Origin: Treponema sp.
GTDB lineage: Bacteria; Spirochaetota; Spirochaetia; Treponematales; Treponemataceae
Length of the DNA: 64,000 bases
Reading direction: 5' to 3'
NCBI GenBank assembly: GCA_024402505.1
Contig: JAKSTP010000004.1
Span: 1 to 64,000 of the forward strand
Part shown: piece after piece, positions 33,090 to 42,593 of the stretch
How positions within the stretch are numbered: the first letter of the stretch is position 1
Layout of the letters: every line of letters begins with the position of its first letter
Position numbers and translations under genes: made by a program
Notes under the pieces: generated by a model
What the model saw: the letters and a program-made list of their open reading frames with translations, nothing else
The model's database searches: none
What the model was told of the DNA's origin: nothing

Positions 33090-35150
33090 TTACAGTTCTT
33101 CCAGCTCTTCAAGTTCGCCCACATCTGCTTCGAAGTGGATTGCTCTCTGAACAACAACAACGGTAAGGTCGTCATTTACCTTGCCGCCTTCAGTGTATTT
33201 GTTGTAATCGGCGATTATTGAATCAAGAATTTCCTGGGCAGATCCAGAAGCATTTTTTATGCTTTCCAAAACCCGTTCCCGTCCGTACTCTTCCCCATCT
33301 TTTCCAGTAGCTTCATTCATTCCGTCGGTAAACAGAATAATGCAGTCACCTTCATCAAGAGTCACAGGGATTGCCTGGCATTTAAGCTCAAACTGTTTTA
33401 TACCAAGCATGCCATACTGCTCTTTTTCAGGATCAGGTTCAATAAATTTGGCCATTTTGGAATTATATTTTTTTACAACAGGATAAGGACAGCCTGCATT
33501 TACCAGTTCCAGCTTTGAAGGATCGTCCTTGTCTATTCGGCAGAGAATTCCCGTCATGTAATTTTCAATTTCACCTTTAACGCGGATAATTGCATCGTTT
33601 ACCTTGTTGATTGCCTGGGAAAGTTCAAGAGGAAGAGAAGCTCGGAATTCATGGAAAATGGCATTTTTTGCAAGCATGGTAACAAGCCCCGATGAAATGC
33701 CGTGACCGGAAACATCAAAAAGACCAAAACCGCGGAGTTTTCCTTCCATGGCGTAAAAGTCGTAAAGATCACCGGAAACGCCGGCCATTGGTTTAAAATG
33801 TACGGCAACGTCCCATCCAAGGAAGGCATTTGTATTTTTGTAGAATTCCTGCTGCATATGGACGGCCAGTTCCAGATCCTGTTCTGCCTGATGATTTTTA
33901 AAAGCAAGTTCGGTGTTTGCAGCTTCCAGTTCCTGTGTTCGCTGTTCTACCTTTGTTTCAAGCTCCGAGTTAAGCTCATCCATTTCATTCTGAATCCGGG
34001 CATATCGGAGGGCAAGAACAATAAGGAAAACTACATCCGTAAGCGCCCATCCATAAACCGTGAAAAATGGAACAATCAGTGTAACGTAGCGGCTGTTAAT
34101 TACCATATCCAAAGGCAGTGTAAGCAGGGTTGGAATAAATGGCGGAAACAGTTTCAGACATTCCCACTTTTTAGTTTTCCAGTAACGCACCATTGGAGAA
34201 ATGATGAAGATAAGCTGCACTGCTATGAAAATGTAAATCATGTTGTGGTATTTATAGTAAGTAACGCTGTCTGGAACAGCAGAAATAATGATTGTAGAAA
34301 TGAAGAAAAGAGCTGCGCGGATTATAAAGATTCTCTGGCTGAAAGGTATCTTAACTGAAGCGCGAAAAAATGAAACGGCAAAGAAAGCTGTTGCAACACC
34401 GGTAATGCCTTCAAAAATCTTGTTGAAGCTGTTCAGATTCATAAAGCCCAGGAGCCACGGAAACTCGCCTATAAAGAAAGGCAGAATATACAGCATGGTT
34501 GTAAAATTCATGAGTCCAAAATAAAGATAGTGCCTCTGTTTTCTCTGGGCGAAAAAGAGGATGATGTAGTAAAGACCCACAAACAGCATGATTCCCGCAA
34601 AAAGCAGGGTCAGTTCCGACATGTAGAATGACCTGATCTTTTCTTCCCGCTGAACATCTGCCTGAATTCCAATGTAAGGAATTCCTGTCACTCCCCCAAC
34701 ACCGTCAATCCAGAGAATAATATCCAGGCGGTTTCGCTTTTCATTTTTAATAAGATCCCGGGAAATGGAAATTGCGTGAGTATTAGAACCTGAAGAAAAT
34801 GCTTCTGGAGGCATAATTCCAATCTGTTCAAGTTCCGATCCATTAAGGTAGATTTTTGCCGCTATCTGAGTTTTGCCCAGGAAAAGTCCAAGTTCACGAT
34901 ACTGAAGTTCCCGTGGAACAGAAAATTCTGATGAAATGGTTATATAGCCTTTTTTGTCGGGAGTGAGGGCTGCAAGATCATGGAGCTGAGTAACTTTCAG
35001 GCGGTGGCTTACAAGATTACCGTTTTTGTCTTCTTCAAGGCCGTCCTGATATCGCCAGGAAGTGAGTACTATCTTTTCATTGCTGTTGATTTCACATCCT
35101 GCGAGAAAAAAACATAAAAATAATGCGATAAAACCCCTGAAAAAGCGCAT
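33090..35150 (-). CDS. 7TM-DISM receptor with SpoIIE/PP2C serine phosphatase output
   Basis: The 686-residue protein begins with a lipoprotein-like signal (lipobox LAGC), then a DISM-type extracellular beta-sandwich (about 30-175), seven hydrophobic segments (about 180-385), a coiled coil (ELNSELETKVEQRTQELEAANTEL) and a SpoIIE-type PP2C domain (about 455-675). The phosphatase motifs are present: MAGVSGDLYDFY, FDVSGHGISSG, ILFTDGMNEATG and NDDLTVVVV. It should dephosphorylate a Ser phosphoprotein such as an anti-sigma antagonist. It is the second gene of the trkH-to-EAL row. Confidence 0.9.
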   Translation of the reverse strand: MRFFRGFIALFLCFFLAGCEINSNEKIVLTSWRYQDGLEEDKNGNLVSHRLKVTQLHDLAALTPDKKGYITISSEFSVPRELQYRELGLFLGKTQIAAKIYLNGSELEQIGIMPPEAFSSGSNTHAISISRDLIKNEKRNRLDIILWIDGVGGVTGIPYIGIQADVQREEKIRSFYMSELTLLFAGIMLFVGLYYIILFFAQRKQRHYLYFGLMNFTTMLYILPFFIGEFPWLLGFMNLNSFNKIFEGITGVATAFFAVSFFRASVKIPFSQRIFIIRAALFFISTIIISAVPDSVTYYKYHNMIYIFIAVQLIFIISPMVRYWKTKKWECLKLFPPFIPTLLTLPLDMVINSRYVTLIVPFFTVYGWALTDVVFLIVLALRYARIQNEMDELNSELETKVEQRTQELEAANTELAFKNHQAEQDLELAVHMQQEFYKNTNAFLGWDVAVHFKPMAGVSGDLYDFYAMEGKLRGFGLFDVSGHGISSGLVTMLAKNAIFHEFRASLPLELSQAINKVNDAIIRVKGEIENYMTGILCRIDKDDPSKLELVNAGCPYPVVKKYNSKMAKFIEPDPEKEQYGMLGIKQFELKCQAIPVTLDEGDCIILFTDGMNEATGKDGEEYGRERVLESIKNASGSAQEILDSIIADYNKYTEGGKVNDDLTVVVVQRAIHFEADVGELEELEEL

Positions 35151-35182
35151 TTTTTTAGTTTACTATCCTTTTCAAAGAGTGT

Positions 35183-36628
35183 CTACTTTCGCCAGTAAGC
35201 AGGCATAAAGAAGATCAGCATTGTGTAAAGTTCAAGTCGGCCGGCGCACATTGTAAAGCAGTACCACCATTTAAGGAAGACCGGCAGTTCAGCCATAGTG
35301 TGACTTGGTCCCAAGGCGTTAAATCCAGGTCCAACGTTTCCTACGGTAGAAAGGGCTCCACCAAGTGCAGAAAACAGATCCAGGCCAGCCAGAGTTCCGG
35401 CAAAAACCGTAATCAAAATAAGAATAATGTACACGGAAATAAAAGCCGCAATATTAAAAACTACGTCCTTTCGGCCCACATTATTATTCAATCGGATATT
35501 AAAAATTCCGTGAGGATGGAGCATGCGTTTTACTTCGTTTCCAACCTGCTTTGAAAGAACAACCCATCTTACTACTTTTACACCACCAGCAGTTGATCCC
35601 GAACAGCCGCCAATAAAAAACAGCAGGAAGCAGAAAAACTGTGCCGCGTAAGGCCAGGTTTCAAAATCTGCAGTGGCAAATCCTGTTGTAGTTAAAAGGG
35701 AAACGGTCTGGAACGAGGAATAACGGAAACTTGTCCAGAAATTATGGTAATCTGGCAGAGTAAAAAGACTGATGGCAAGAATTACAATGACATTTATCCA
35801 GATGTAAACCTTTAGTTCCGAATTTTCACGAACTTCCTTAAAGTTCCCCCGGAAAATGTAATAGAAAAGACTGAAGTTTATACCGGCCATGAACATAAAC
35901 ACGGTAATTACAGTTTCGATGGCAACAGAATTAAAGCCTGCAATGCTGGCGTTTTTTGTAGAAAATCCTCCTGTCCCCATTGTTGCAAAGGCGTGACTTA
36001 ATGCATCAACAAAATCCATTCCGCAGATTTTCAAAAGAACCAGTTCCACAACAGTAAAGGCCGAATAAATAATCCACATGGCTTTTGCAGTTGTAGTGAT
36101 TTTTGCAGTCACTTTTCCTTTTTCAGGACCAGTTGTTTCCGCCTTAATCAGCTGAAATCCTCCAACTCCCAAAAGCGGAAGAAGGGCTACTGTAAGAGTA
36201 ACAATTCCCATACCCCCAAGCCAGTGAGTCTGACATCGCCAGAGATTTATGGATCTTGGAAGTGCTTCTACATCATTACAGATGGTTGCTCCAGTGGTAG
36301 AAAAACCCGAAAAGCTTTCAAAAACACAGTCTGTAAAGGATGCAAAAGTTCCCGACAAAACCAAAGGAATGGCACCAAAAAGGCTTGCAAAAACCCAGGC
36401 CCCTGCCACTACTACAAAAGAGCTTCTAATAGAAAGATTAATCTTCTGTTTTCTAAAAGGAATGTTGATAGCCGGAACCAATACCAGCGAAACTACCATT
36501 GGAATAAGGAATGGCAGGATCATATTGTTTTCACCAAGAACCAGTGCCGTAACAATAGGAATGATTAAAGTAAGACCTACAATTCCAAGCAGGATAGAAA
36601 TAATTCTGAAGAAATTTACTGCTTTCAT
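35183..36628 (-). CDS. trkH: TrkH/KtrB-family potassium uptake membrane subunit
   Basis: The 481-residue polytopic protein has four repeated M1-P-M2 units. Selectivity-filter-type loops are visible as FSGFSTTGATI (near residue 107), FATMGTGGFSTKNASI (near 213), SLLTTTGFATADF (near 315) and LSTVGNVGPGFNALGP (near 435). It mediates K+ (Na+-coupled) uptake and needs a TrkA/KtrA-type partner, which is not in this window. It starts at 36628 and is followed 32 nt later by the SpoIIE receptor gene, suggesting cotranscription. Confidence 0.9.
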   Translation of the reverse strand: MKAVNFFRIISILLGIVGLTLIIPIVTALVLGENNMILPFLIPMVVSLVLVPAINIPFRKQKINLSIRSSFVVVAGAWVFASLFGAIPLVLSGTFASFTDCVFESFSGFSTTGATICNDVEALPRSINLWRCQTHWLGGMGIVTLTVALLPLLGVGGFQLIKAETTGPEKGKVTAKITTTAKAMWIIYSAFTVVELVLLKICGMDFVDALSHAFATMGTGGFSTKNASIAGFNSVAIETVITVFMFMAGINFSLFYYIFRGNFKEVRENSELKVYIWINVIVILAISLFTLPDYHNFWTSFRYSSFQTVSLLTTTGFATADFETWPYAAQFFCFLLFFIGGCSGSTAGGVKVVRWVVLSKQVGNEVKRMLHPHGIFNIRLNNNVGRKDVVFNIAAFISVYIILILITVFAGTLAGLDLFSALGGALSTVGNVGPGFNALGPSHTMAELPVFLKWWYCFTMCAGRLELYTMLIFFMPAYWRK

Positions 36629-36679
36629 GCCTTAAATTTAGTGGATTGAATCACCGTGGTCAAGAATGGAAAATCATAC

Positions 36680-36685
36680 TATAAT
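36680..36685 (+). promoter_or_regulatory. -10 box of mnmE (leaderless type)
   Basis: A perfect TATAAT ends 6 nt before the mnmE ATG at 36692. A TGGTCA lies 17 nt further upstream as a possible -35. No SD is present. Confidence 0.6.
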
Positions 36686-36691
36686 CAACAC

Positions 36692-38083
36692 ATGCTTACT
36701 AATCAGTATTGTCCCGATGATGACATCACCTCAATTGCAACAGCCCTTTCTCCTGCGGCTCTTGGAGTTGTCCGCGTAACAGGCAGATCTTCCATTGAAA
36801 AGATGACTGCTGTCTTTTCCCGGCCAAAAGCCCTTTCTGAAGCTCCGGGAAACACACTGGTTTACGGCTGGATTAAAGACGGCCACAAACTGATTGATGA
36901 AGTTATGCTGGGAGTTTACCGGGCCCCAAAAAGTTTTACCGGTGAAAACATGGTTGAAATTTACTGCCACGGTGGACCAAGCGTTGTTACCCGAATTCAG
37001 AATCTTCTATTAAAAAGTGGTTTCCGTCAGGCTGAACGGGGCGAATACACTTTCCGAGCTTTTATCAACGGAAAAACCGACCTTACAAAAGCCGAAGCAG
37101 TTAAAGAAATTATCGACAGCCACACCGATGCTTCCCGAGGACGTGCGGCAGGTCGTCTTGCAGGCTCCCTTTACGAAGAAATTGACGGCATTAAAAAACT
37201 GATTATGGACACACTTGCCGCCATTGAAGTAGAAATTGAATATCCCGAAGATGAAGAAACTATTGCCGACGCCTTTGACCGCACAGATCTTCTTGAAGCC
37301 ATAAACCGCCTTAAAAGCCTGAAAGATTCATGGAAAGGGGAAAAACTTTACCAGGACGGCGCCCGGGTTGTTCTTGCGGGACGCACAAATGCAGGTAAAT
37401 CAAGTCTTTTCAATTCCATCTTGAAAGAAGAACGGGCCATTGTTTCCGACATTGAAGGAACTACCCGAGACTGGCTGGAATCCTGGGCCGACTTTGACGG
37501 AATTCCGGTTCGTCTTTTTGATACAGCCGGACTTCGGGAAACTGGTGATGTAATTGAAGCTCAGGGCGTTCAGCTCACCCTTTCCCTAACAGAAGATGCC
37601 GACGTGGTACTTTATCTTTGCGACAGCGAAACCGGCCTTACAGACGACGACATTTCTTTCCTTGAAAAAACTGAAGAAAAAATAGTATTTATATGGAACA
37701 AATGGGACAAAACCGAAAAAGAAAGAGCACTTCCCGACGATCTTAAAAAGAAGATTAAACATTTTGGCGGGGAAACAAAAATCAGTGCCAAAACAGGAAA
37801 GGGCCTTTCAGAACTTGTTGCCCTGGTAAAAGCCACACTCACCGAAGGTCTTTCTACAGAACGGGAACAGGCTGGTCTTGGAAGCGCCCGTCAAAAAGAA
37901 GCTGTTAGCCAGGCTCTTGAATGCGTTGAACATTCTCTTGTTTCTGCCGACGAAGATTATGCCCTTGATGCAGTTGTTCAGGATCTGGAAGATGCCCTTG
38001 AATCCCTTAGCGAAGTTACCGGCGACATTACTCCCGACGATGTACTTGGCAACATTTTTGCCAACTTCTGTGTAGGTAAATAG
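36692..38083 (+). CDS. mnmE: tRNA uridine-5-carboxymethylaminomethyl modification GTPase
   Basis: MnmE, with MnmG, modifies U34 of certain tRNAs. The 463-residue product has the N-terminal folate-binding domain (ITSIATALSPAALGVVRVTG; YCHGGPSVVTRI), a helical domain, an inserted G domain with GRTNAGKSSLFN near residue 230, DTAGLRETGD and NKWDK, and the invariant C-terminal FCVGK with its Cys. I chose the ATG at 36692 because homologues begin near the DITSIAT stretch and the -10 box is 6 nt upstream; the ATG-like alternative 36 nt earlier has no support. Confidence 0.95.
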   Translation: MLTNQYCPDDDITSIATALSPAALGVVRVTGRSSIEKMTAVFSRPKALSEAPGNTLVYGWIKDGHKLIDEVMLGVYRAPKSFTGENMVEIYCHGGPSVVTRIQNLLLKSGFRQAERGEYTFRAFINGKTDLTKAEAVKEIIDSHTDASRGRAAGRLAGSLYEEIDGIKKLIMDTLAAIEVEIEYPEDEETIADAFDRTDLLEAINRLKSLKDSWKGEKLYQDGARVVLAGRTNAGKSSLFNSILKEERAIVSDIEGTTRDWLESWADFDGIPVRLFDTAGLRETGDVIEAQGVQLTLSLTEDADVVLYLCDSETGLTDDDISFLEKTEEKIVFIWNKWDKTEKERALPDDLKKKIKHFGGETKISAKTGKGLSELVALVKATLTEGLSTEREQAGLGSARQKEAVSQALECVEHSLVSADEDYALDAVVQDLEDALESLSEVTGDITPDDVLGNIFANFCVGK

Positions 38084-38199
38084 GCTGATCAAAGGTTTTT
38101 CCCCTTGAATACTTTTAACAAATTCTGTAAACTGTTAGAACTCTATTAATGTTCATTCTTTCCGGGGTGCTGACCGGAATAAAAATAGGAGAATAGGCG

Positions 38200-38574
38200 A
38201 TGCCTACAATTAACCAGTTGATCCGTCAGGGTCGTAAATCTGCAGCTAACAGAACTAAAGCTCCCGCACTTGAAAGCTGTCCGCAGAAACGTGGTGTATG
38301 TACACGTGTTATGACTCAGACACCAAAAAAACCAAACTCAGCTCTTCGTAAGATTGCTCGTGTTCGTTTAAGTAATGGAATTGAAGTTACTGCATATATT
38401 CCAGGTATTGGACATAACTTGCAGGAACACTCAGTTGTTTTAGTACGTGGTGGTCGTGTAAAAGACCTTCCTGGTGTACGCTATCACATCATCCGTGGTG
38501 CTAAAGATGCCCTCGGTGTAGAAGATCGCAAACGCGGTCGTTCTAAATACGGTGCCAAACGTCCAAAGGCATAA
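38200..38574 (+). CDS. rpsL: 30S ribosomal protein S12
   Basis: The 124-residue S12 protein has the invariant [11 protein letters not shown] start, the decoding-site loop [20 protein letters not shown] (streptomycin-resistance Lys positions intact), [27 protein letters not shown] and the basic C-terminus. SD AGGAGA precedes the ATG. The 116-nt leader contains a TTCCGG/CCGGAA hairpin near 38159-38178 that could be regulatory. rpsG follows after 15 nt. In many bacteria fusA comes next; here it does not. Confidence 0.98.
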   Translation: MPTINQLIRQGRKSAANRTKAPALESCPQKRGVCTRVMTQTPKKPNSALRKIARVRLSNGIEVTAYIPGIGHNLQEHSVVLVRGGRVKDLPGVRYHIIRGAKDALGVEDRKRGRSKYGAKRPKA

Positions 38575-38589
38575 TAGAGGAGGATTAAG

Positions 38590-39060
38590 ATGGGAAGACA
38601 TAAGAAATCAATCAATCGTCCTTTGATGCCAGATGTAAAATACAACTCAAAAGTTGTATCTAAATTCGTTTGCCGCATGATGTTGGACGGAAAAAAAGAA
38701 ACTTGTACTAAAATCATCTATGAAGCTATGGACAAACTCCAGGCTAAAGCAGAAAAAGATCCACTCGAAGTTTTCTTGAAAGCTATCGACAATGTAAAAC
38801 CAATGGTAGAAGTTAAATCACGCCGCGTTGGTGGTGCTACATACCAGGTTCCAATGGAGATTCGTGAAACACGTCGCGAAGCTCTTGCAATGCGCTGGAT
38901 TATTGATGCTGCACGTAACCGCTCTGGTCACGGAATGGCTGATACTCTCGCTTCAGAACTTATGGATGCTTACAACAACACAGGTACAGCATATAAAAAA
39001 CGAGAAGATGTACACCGCATGGCAGAAGCCAACAAAGCTTTCGCCCACTTCCGCTGGTAG
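38590..39060 (+). CDS. rpsG: 30S ribosomal protein S7
   Basis: The 156-residue S7 organises the 30S head by binding 16S rRNA. It has the family landmarks [57 protein letters not shown] and [20 protein letters not shown]. The SD GGAGG precedes the ATG. It is followed by a strong hairpin terminator, so the rpsL-rpsG pair forms its own transcription unit. Confidence 0.98.
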   Translation: MGRHKKSINRPLMPDVKYNSKVVSKFVCRMMLDGKKETCTKIIYEAMDKLQAKAEKDPLEVFLKAIDNVKPMVEVKSRRVGGATYQVPMEIRETRREALAMRWIIDAARNRSGHGMADTLASELMDAYNNTGTAYKKREDVHRMAEANKAFAHFRW

Positions 39061-39080
39061 AAAATCTTTTAGTTTGCAAA

Positions 39081-39134
39081 AAAAAGGGACTGTCCTAGGA
39101 GTTATTAAAACTTCAAAAAGGGCAGTCTTTTTTT
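39081..39134. terminator. terminator after rpsG, also usable by the TauE gene
   Basis: GGACTGTCC (about 39087-39095) pairs with GGGCAGTC (39120-39127) and is followed by TTTTTTT. An A run on the other side (39078-39085) makes it bidirectional between two convergent genes. Confidence 0.75.
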
Positions 39135-39135
39135 G

Positions 39136-39912
39136 TCAAATTTCCAAAAAATCAATAAATAATTTTCCAAGAAGAAGCATTGCTGCCACAATCATAATAA
39201 TTTTGATAAACTTTGCTCCTTTCTTAATGGCACATTGACTGCCCAATAAACATCCTGCAATTGAACAGAGTCCACAAGGAATAGCAATACTAAAGTCTAC
39301 AACTCCAGCCATAAGATAAGTTACTACTGCTGCAAAATTTGAAGCTAAATTTACTACTTTTGTAGTTCCTGTAGCATAAATCAAAGTCATTCTTTCTATT
39401 AAAACAAAGGCCAGAGAAAAAAACATGCCCGTTCCTGGACCAAAAAGTCCATCATAACAACCTATAACAAGACCAATAAGAATTGCTGCAATTATGACAA
39501 ACCGGAAACTTCTTGAAGACTTTTCTGCATTTTCATCACCAAAACTACGATTAAATATCATAAAAAGTGCCACGAAAGGAAGAACAATCATTAAACAGAT
39601 TTGCAGAATTTCAGGTCTAAGATGTAGTGCCAGCTGAGCTCCAATTGTAGAACCAGCAAGCGAACCACATAAAGCGGGCACAGCTATTCTCCAATCTACA
39701 TATTTTTTTCGTATGTAGTTACCAGCACCAAAAGCTGTACCAATGCAGGCAACAAATTTGTTAGTGCCGTAAGTAATCTGAATAGGAAGCCCCGCAAATA
39801 AATATGCCGGAATAGTTATAATTCCACCGCCACCGGCAATAGAATCTATGAACATAGCAACAAAAATAAGAGGACACAAAAAACAAAGCTTTGCAAAATA
39901 AGTTTCAAACAT
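39136..39912 (-). CDS. TauE/SafE-family sulfite/anion exporter
   Basis: The 258-residue membrane protein has about eight hydrophobic segments and the two family repeats. Conserved patterns are AMFIDSIAGGGGIITIPAYL near the N-terminus, GTNKFVACIGTAFGA, YDGLFGPGTGMFFSLAF and GTTKVVNLASNFAA. Members export sulfite, sulfoacetate or related anions; the substrate here is unknown. The start is the ATG at 39912, with AAAGGAAA upstream; the longer GTG alternative is less likely. Confidence 0.85.
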   Translation of the reverse strand: MFETYFAKLCFLCPLIFVAMFIDSIAGGGGIITIPAYLFAGLPIQITYGTNKFVACIGTAFGAGNYIRKKYVDWRIAVPALCGSLAGSTIGAQLALHLRPEILQICLMIVLPFVALFMIFNRSFGDENAEKSSRSFRFVIIAAILIGLVIGCYDGLFGPGTGMFFSLAFVLIERMTLIYATGTTKVVNLASNFAAVVTYLMAGVVDFSIAIPCGLCSIAGCLLGSQCAIKKGAKFIKIIMIVAAMLLLGKLFIDFLEI

Positions 39913-40003
39913 GGTAAGTGGATTTCCTTTATTTAACACCTAAATGTGCCTGGCTGTTTACATAAACCAGCTGTGCATGTGGAACAAAAATATAATCCGT
40001 TTT

Positions 40004-40037
40004 AAAGGTGGTTTTATATACTAAACCACCTTTTCTT
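40004..40037. terminator. hairpin between the TRAP operon and the TauE gene
   Basis: A perfect 11-bp stem AAAGGTGGTTT (40004-40014) / AAACCACCTTT (40023-40033) with an 8-nt loop is followed by TTCTTATTTT on the plus strand. On the minus strand, where the TRAP operon ends, the T run is weak. Confidence 0.5.
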
Positions 40038-40110
40038 ATTTTACGTGAGCTCCGTAGGAGCGAACAAATCCGTGTGATAATCCTACTAACTATTTCGGTT
40101 TTCCACGTTT

Positions 40111-42102
40111 TTATGCCTGGACTGTTTCTTTTTCGGAAATCTTTTCGAATCTTCTTCTGATAATCTGGTAGGCTATCAGGAAAAGCATAAGGATAAGTCC
40201 GATAATATCAGTTTTTGTTTCTGGAATTACACAAAGAATACCTGCAACTGCAAAAAGGATTCTTTCAATAACATTTGCAGCACGAAGTCCGTATCCTTCC
40301 AGAGCAACACTTACACCAAACATACCAATTACCGCAGTAACTGCAATAAAGATTACTGTTCCAACCGTTGTGTTGATCATAAGCATCTGAGGATTGTAAA
40401 CAAACATATAAGGAATGATAAATGCACCAATAGCAAGTTTTGTTGCGTTCAAAGCCGTTTTCATCGGTTTAGCTTTGGCAATGGCGGCACCTGCAAGAGC
40501 AGCAAGGGCAACTGGAGGTGTAATGTCGGCAATAATACCAAAGTAGAATGCAAACATATGTGCGGCCAGTGGTTCAAATCCAAGACCAATAATGGCACCG
40601 GCAGTGATTGTTGATGTAATAAGATAGTTGGCAGTAGTTGGAGCTCCCATTCCAAGAATGATTGAAGAAATCATCGTAAGGAACAAAGTGATGAATGCAA
40701 TTCCGTGAGAAATGCTGATCAGCCCGGCACCAAACTTAAGCCCAATTCCTGTAAGTGTAACAATTCCGATGATAATTCCAGCCATGGCACAGGCAATGGC
40801 AACTGAAATAATGTTGCGGCAGGCAGAACAGATTACTTCAGTAATGTCTTTTGCACCGAAAGAAGGTTTTCGTCCTTTTGCCAGATCCACGAAAGAAGTA
40901 ACAAGTCCAATCAAAAGACAGGCAACAATTCCCATAAGAGCGGCATAAACGGCAGTTTTTCCGGAACAAAGGAAGAAAATGATTACAACAAGTGGAAGAA
41001 GCATGTAACCCCGTTTAAGGAACAAAGGCAGAAATTTTGGAAGTTCTTCTTTTGGAAGCCCTTTAAGTCCCAGTTTTTTTGCTTCAAGGTGAACTGTAAT
41101 AAAGATTCCTGTAAAGTAAAGAACAGCCGGAATAATGGCAGCCTTTACGATAGTAATGTATGGAAGACCAAGACTTTCTGCCATAAGGAAGGCTGCAGCA
41201 CCCATAATTGGAGGCATAAGCTGTCCTCCTGTTGATGCAGAAGCTTCTACCGCACCGGCAAATTCACTTTTGTATCCCAGTTTTTTCATCATTGGGATTG
41301 TAAAGCTTCCGGAACCTACTGTATTTGAAACGGAACTTCCCGATACTGTTCCCAAAAGTGCACTTGTAAGAACGGCTACTTTTGCAGGGCCACCAGAAGC
41401 ACCACCGGCAATAGCGTTACAAACATCAATAAAGAACTGACCGATTCCTGTTTTTTCAAGAAGGGCTCCAAAAAGGATAAACAGGAAGATGAAGGTTGAA
41501 CAGGCCCCGATTGGAGTTCCCATAATTCCTTCAGTGTTGTAGAAAAGGTGAGATGCAATTCGTGGAAGTTTATATCCGCGGTGATTCAAAAATCCAGGAA
41601 GGTAAGGTCCCAGGAAAGCGTATGCAATGAAACACAGTGCAATTATAAGGATTGGAAGTCCTACAATTCGACGGCAGCTTTCACAAAGAATGATAATTCC
41701 AATTACAGCTACCACAATATCCAAAACGGTATTATCACCAGTGCGGCGTACCAGTGTGTTGAAATTGATGACAATGTACATCCAGCAGGCAGCACCCGCA
41801 ATACCAAGCAGCACATCGTACCATGGAAGAGTGTCTTTCCGCATGTTCTTTGTGGCAGGGAAAAGCAGGAATGCAAGAAGTTGAACAAATGCCAGATGGG
41901 TGGCACGCAGAATCTGGGCAGTTACAGTTCCCGAAAGGGTTGCATAAAGCTGGAATACAACAAAGCAGATTGAAACTACAACTGTAATATACTGTCGCCA
42001 GCATTTGTGTTCACGGTAGGCGTGTTCACGATCCAGTTCCTGCATCAGTTTTTTCATTTCTTCCTCATTGGTAGTAGGAAGAATTGTGTCAATTTTATCC
42101 AT
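40111..42102 (-). CDS. TRAP transporter fused permease (DctQ-DctM type, TAXI-TRAP)
   Basis: The 663-residue inner-membrane protein fuses the small (Q, residues about 30-165) and large (M, about 170-640) TRAP membrane subunits. Family patterns include FGALLEKTGIGQFFIDVCNAIAGGASGGPAKVAV, SNTVGSGSFTIPMMKKLGY and GMGAPTTANYLITSTI. It moves substrate driven by an ion gradient, with substrate supplied by the TAXI receptor. It overlaps the DUF1850 gene by 8 nt. The order TAXI receptor, DUF1850, fused permease is standard. Confidence 0.93.
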   Translation of the reverse strand: MDKIDTILPTTNEEEMKKLMQELDREHAYREHKCWRQYITVVVSICFVVFQLYATLSGTVTAQILRATHLAFVQLLAFLLFPATKNMRKDTLPWYDVLLGIAGAACWMYIVINFNTLVRRTGDNTVLDIVVAVIGIIILCESCRRIVGLPILIIALCFIAYAFLGPYLPGFLNHRGYKLPRIASHLFYNTEGIMGTPIGACSTFIFLFILFGALLEKTGIGQFFIDVCNAIAGGASGGPAKVAVLTSALLGTVSGSSVSNTVGSGSFTIPMMKKLGYKSEFAGAVEASASTGGQLMPPIMGAAAFLMAESLGLPYITIVKAAIIPAVLYFTGIFITVHLEAKKLGLKGLPKEELPKFLPLFLKRGYMLLPLVVIIFFLCSGKTAVYAALMGIVACLLIGLVTSFVDLAKGRKPSFGAKDITEVICSACRNIISVAIACAMAGIIIGIVTLTGIGLKFGAGLISISHGIAFITLFLTMISSIILGMGAPTTANYLITSTITAGAIIGLGFEPLAAHMFAFYFGIIADITPPVALAALAGAAIAKAKPMKTALNATKLAIGAFIIPYMFVYNPQMLMINTTVGTVIFIAVTAVIGMFGVSVALEGYGLRAANVIERILFAVAGILCVIPETKTDIIGLILMLFLIAYQIIRRRFEKISEKETVQA

Positions 42103-42592
42103 GATGCCTCCAATAGGTGATTAAGTTTACGTTTTCAGGTTTTATGATTAATCTCGTTTGGGCGGGAAACCAGTCTTTCAAAAAGTGTTCCTCGCCTTCC
42201 CACGAAATGGAATGTTCTGCAATTACGCCGACTGCCATGACAAGTTCATTCATGCGCCGGTTCAATCCACTGATTTCATAACCGTCTTTGGTTACAGTAA
42301 AAACAGCGCCGGGAGTTTCTCCAGGTTCCGGAATGCCTGCTCCGTATGAAACGAAGATTGTTTTATCCAAAAGAAGACCGTTTTTTTCAGCAGTATAAAA
42401 ATCGTGGACGCGGCCTTTATTCACGGAATGGGTGTAAGAAATTACAAAGCCGTTTACCGCCTTAGCAGAATAAACGGTTTCATATCTGCCGGCAAAATCA
42501 CCGACAGATATTGTTTTTACAAATGGTGCAAAAAGTGCGAAGAGAATAAGGGCACAAATCAATACCGGCCAGATTACCCTTCGCCCTTTCAA
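42095..42592 (-). CDS. DUF1850 protein of the TRAP-TAXI system
   Basis: The 165-residue protein has one N-terminal membrane segment (PVLICALILFALFAPF). The DUF1850 pattern follows: FVISYTHSVNKGRVHDFYTAEKNGLLLDKTIFVSYGAGIPE. DUF1850 genes occur next to TAXI-TRAP genes in many bacteria; the role is unknown. It starts 2 nt after the receptor gene and overlaps the permease gene. Confidence 0.85.
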   Translation of the reverse strand: MKGRRVIWPVLICALILFALFAPFVKTISVGDFAGRYETVYSAKAVNGFVISYTHSVNKGRVHDFYTAEKNGLLLDKTIFVSYGAGIPEPGETPGAVFTVTKDGYEISGLNRRMNELVMAVGVIAEHSISWEGEEHFLKDWFPAQTRLIIKPENVNLITYWRHHG

Positions 42593-42593
42593 A

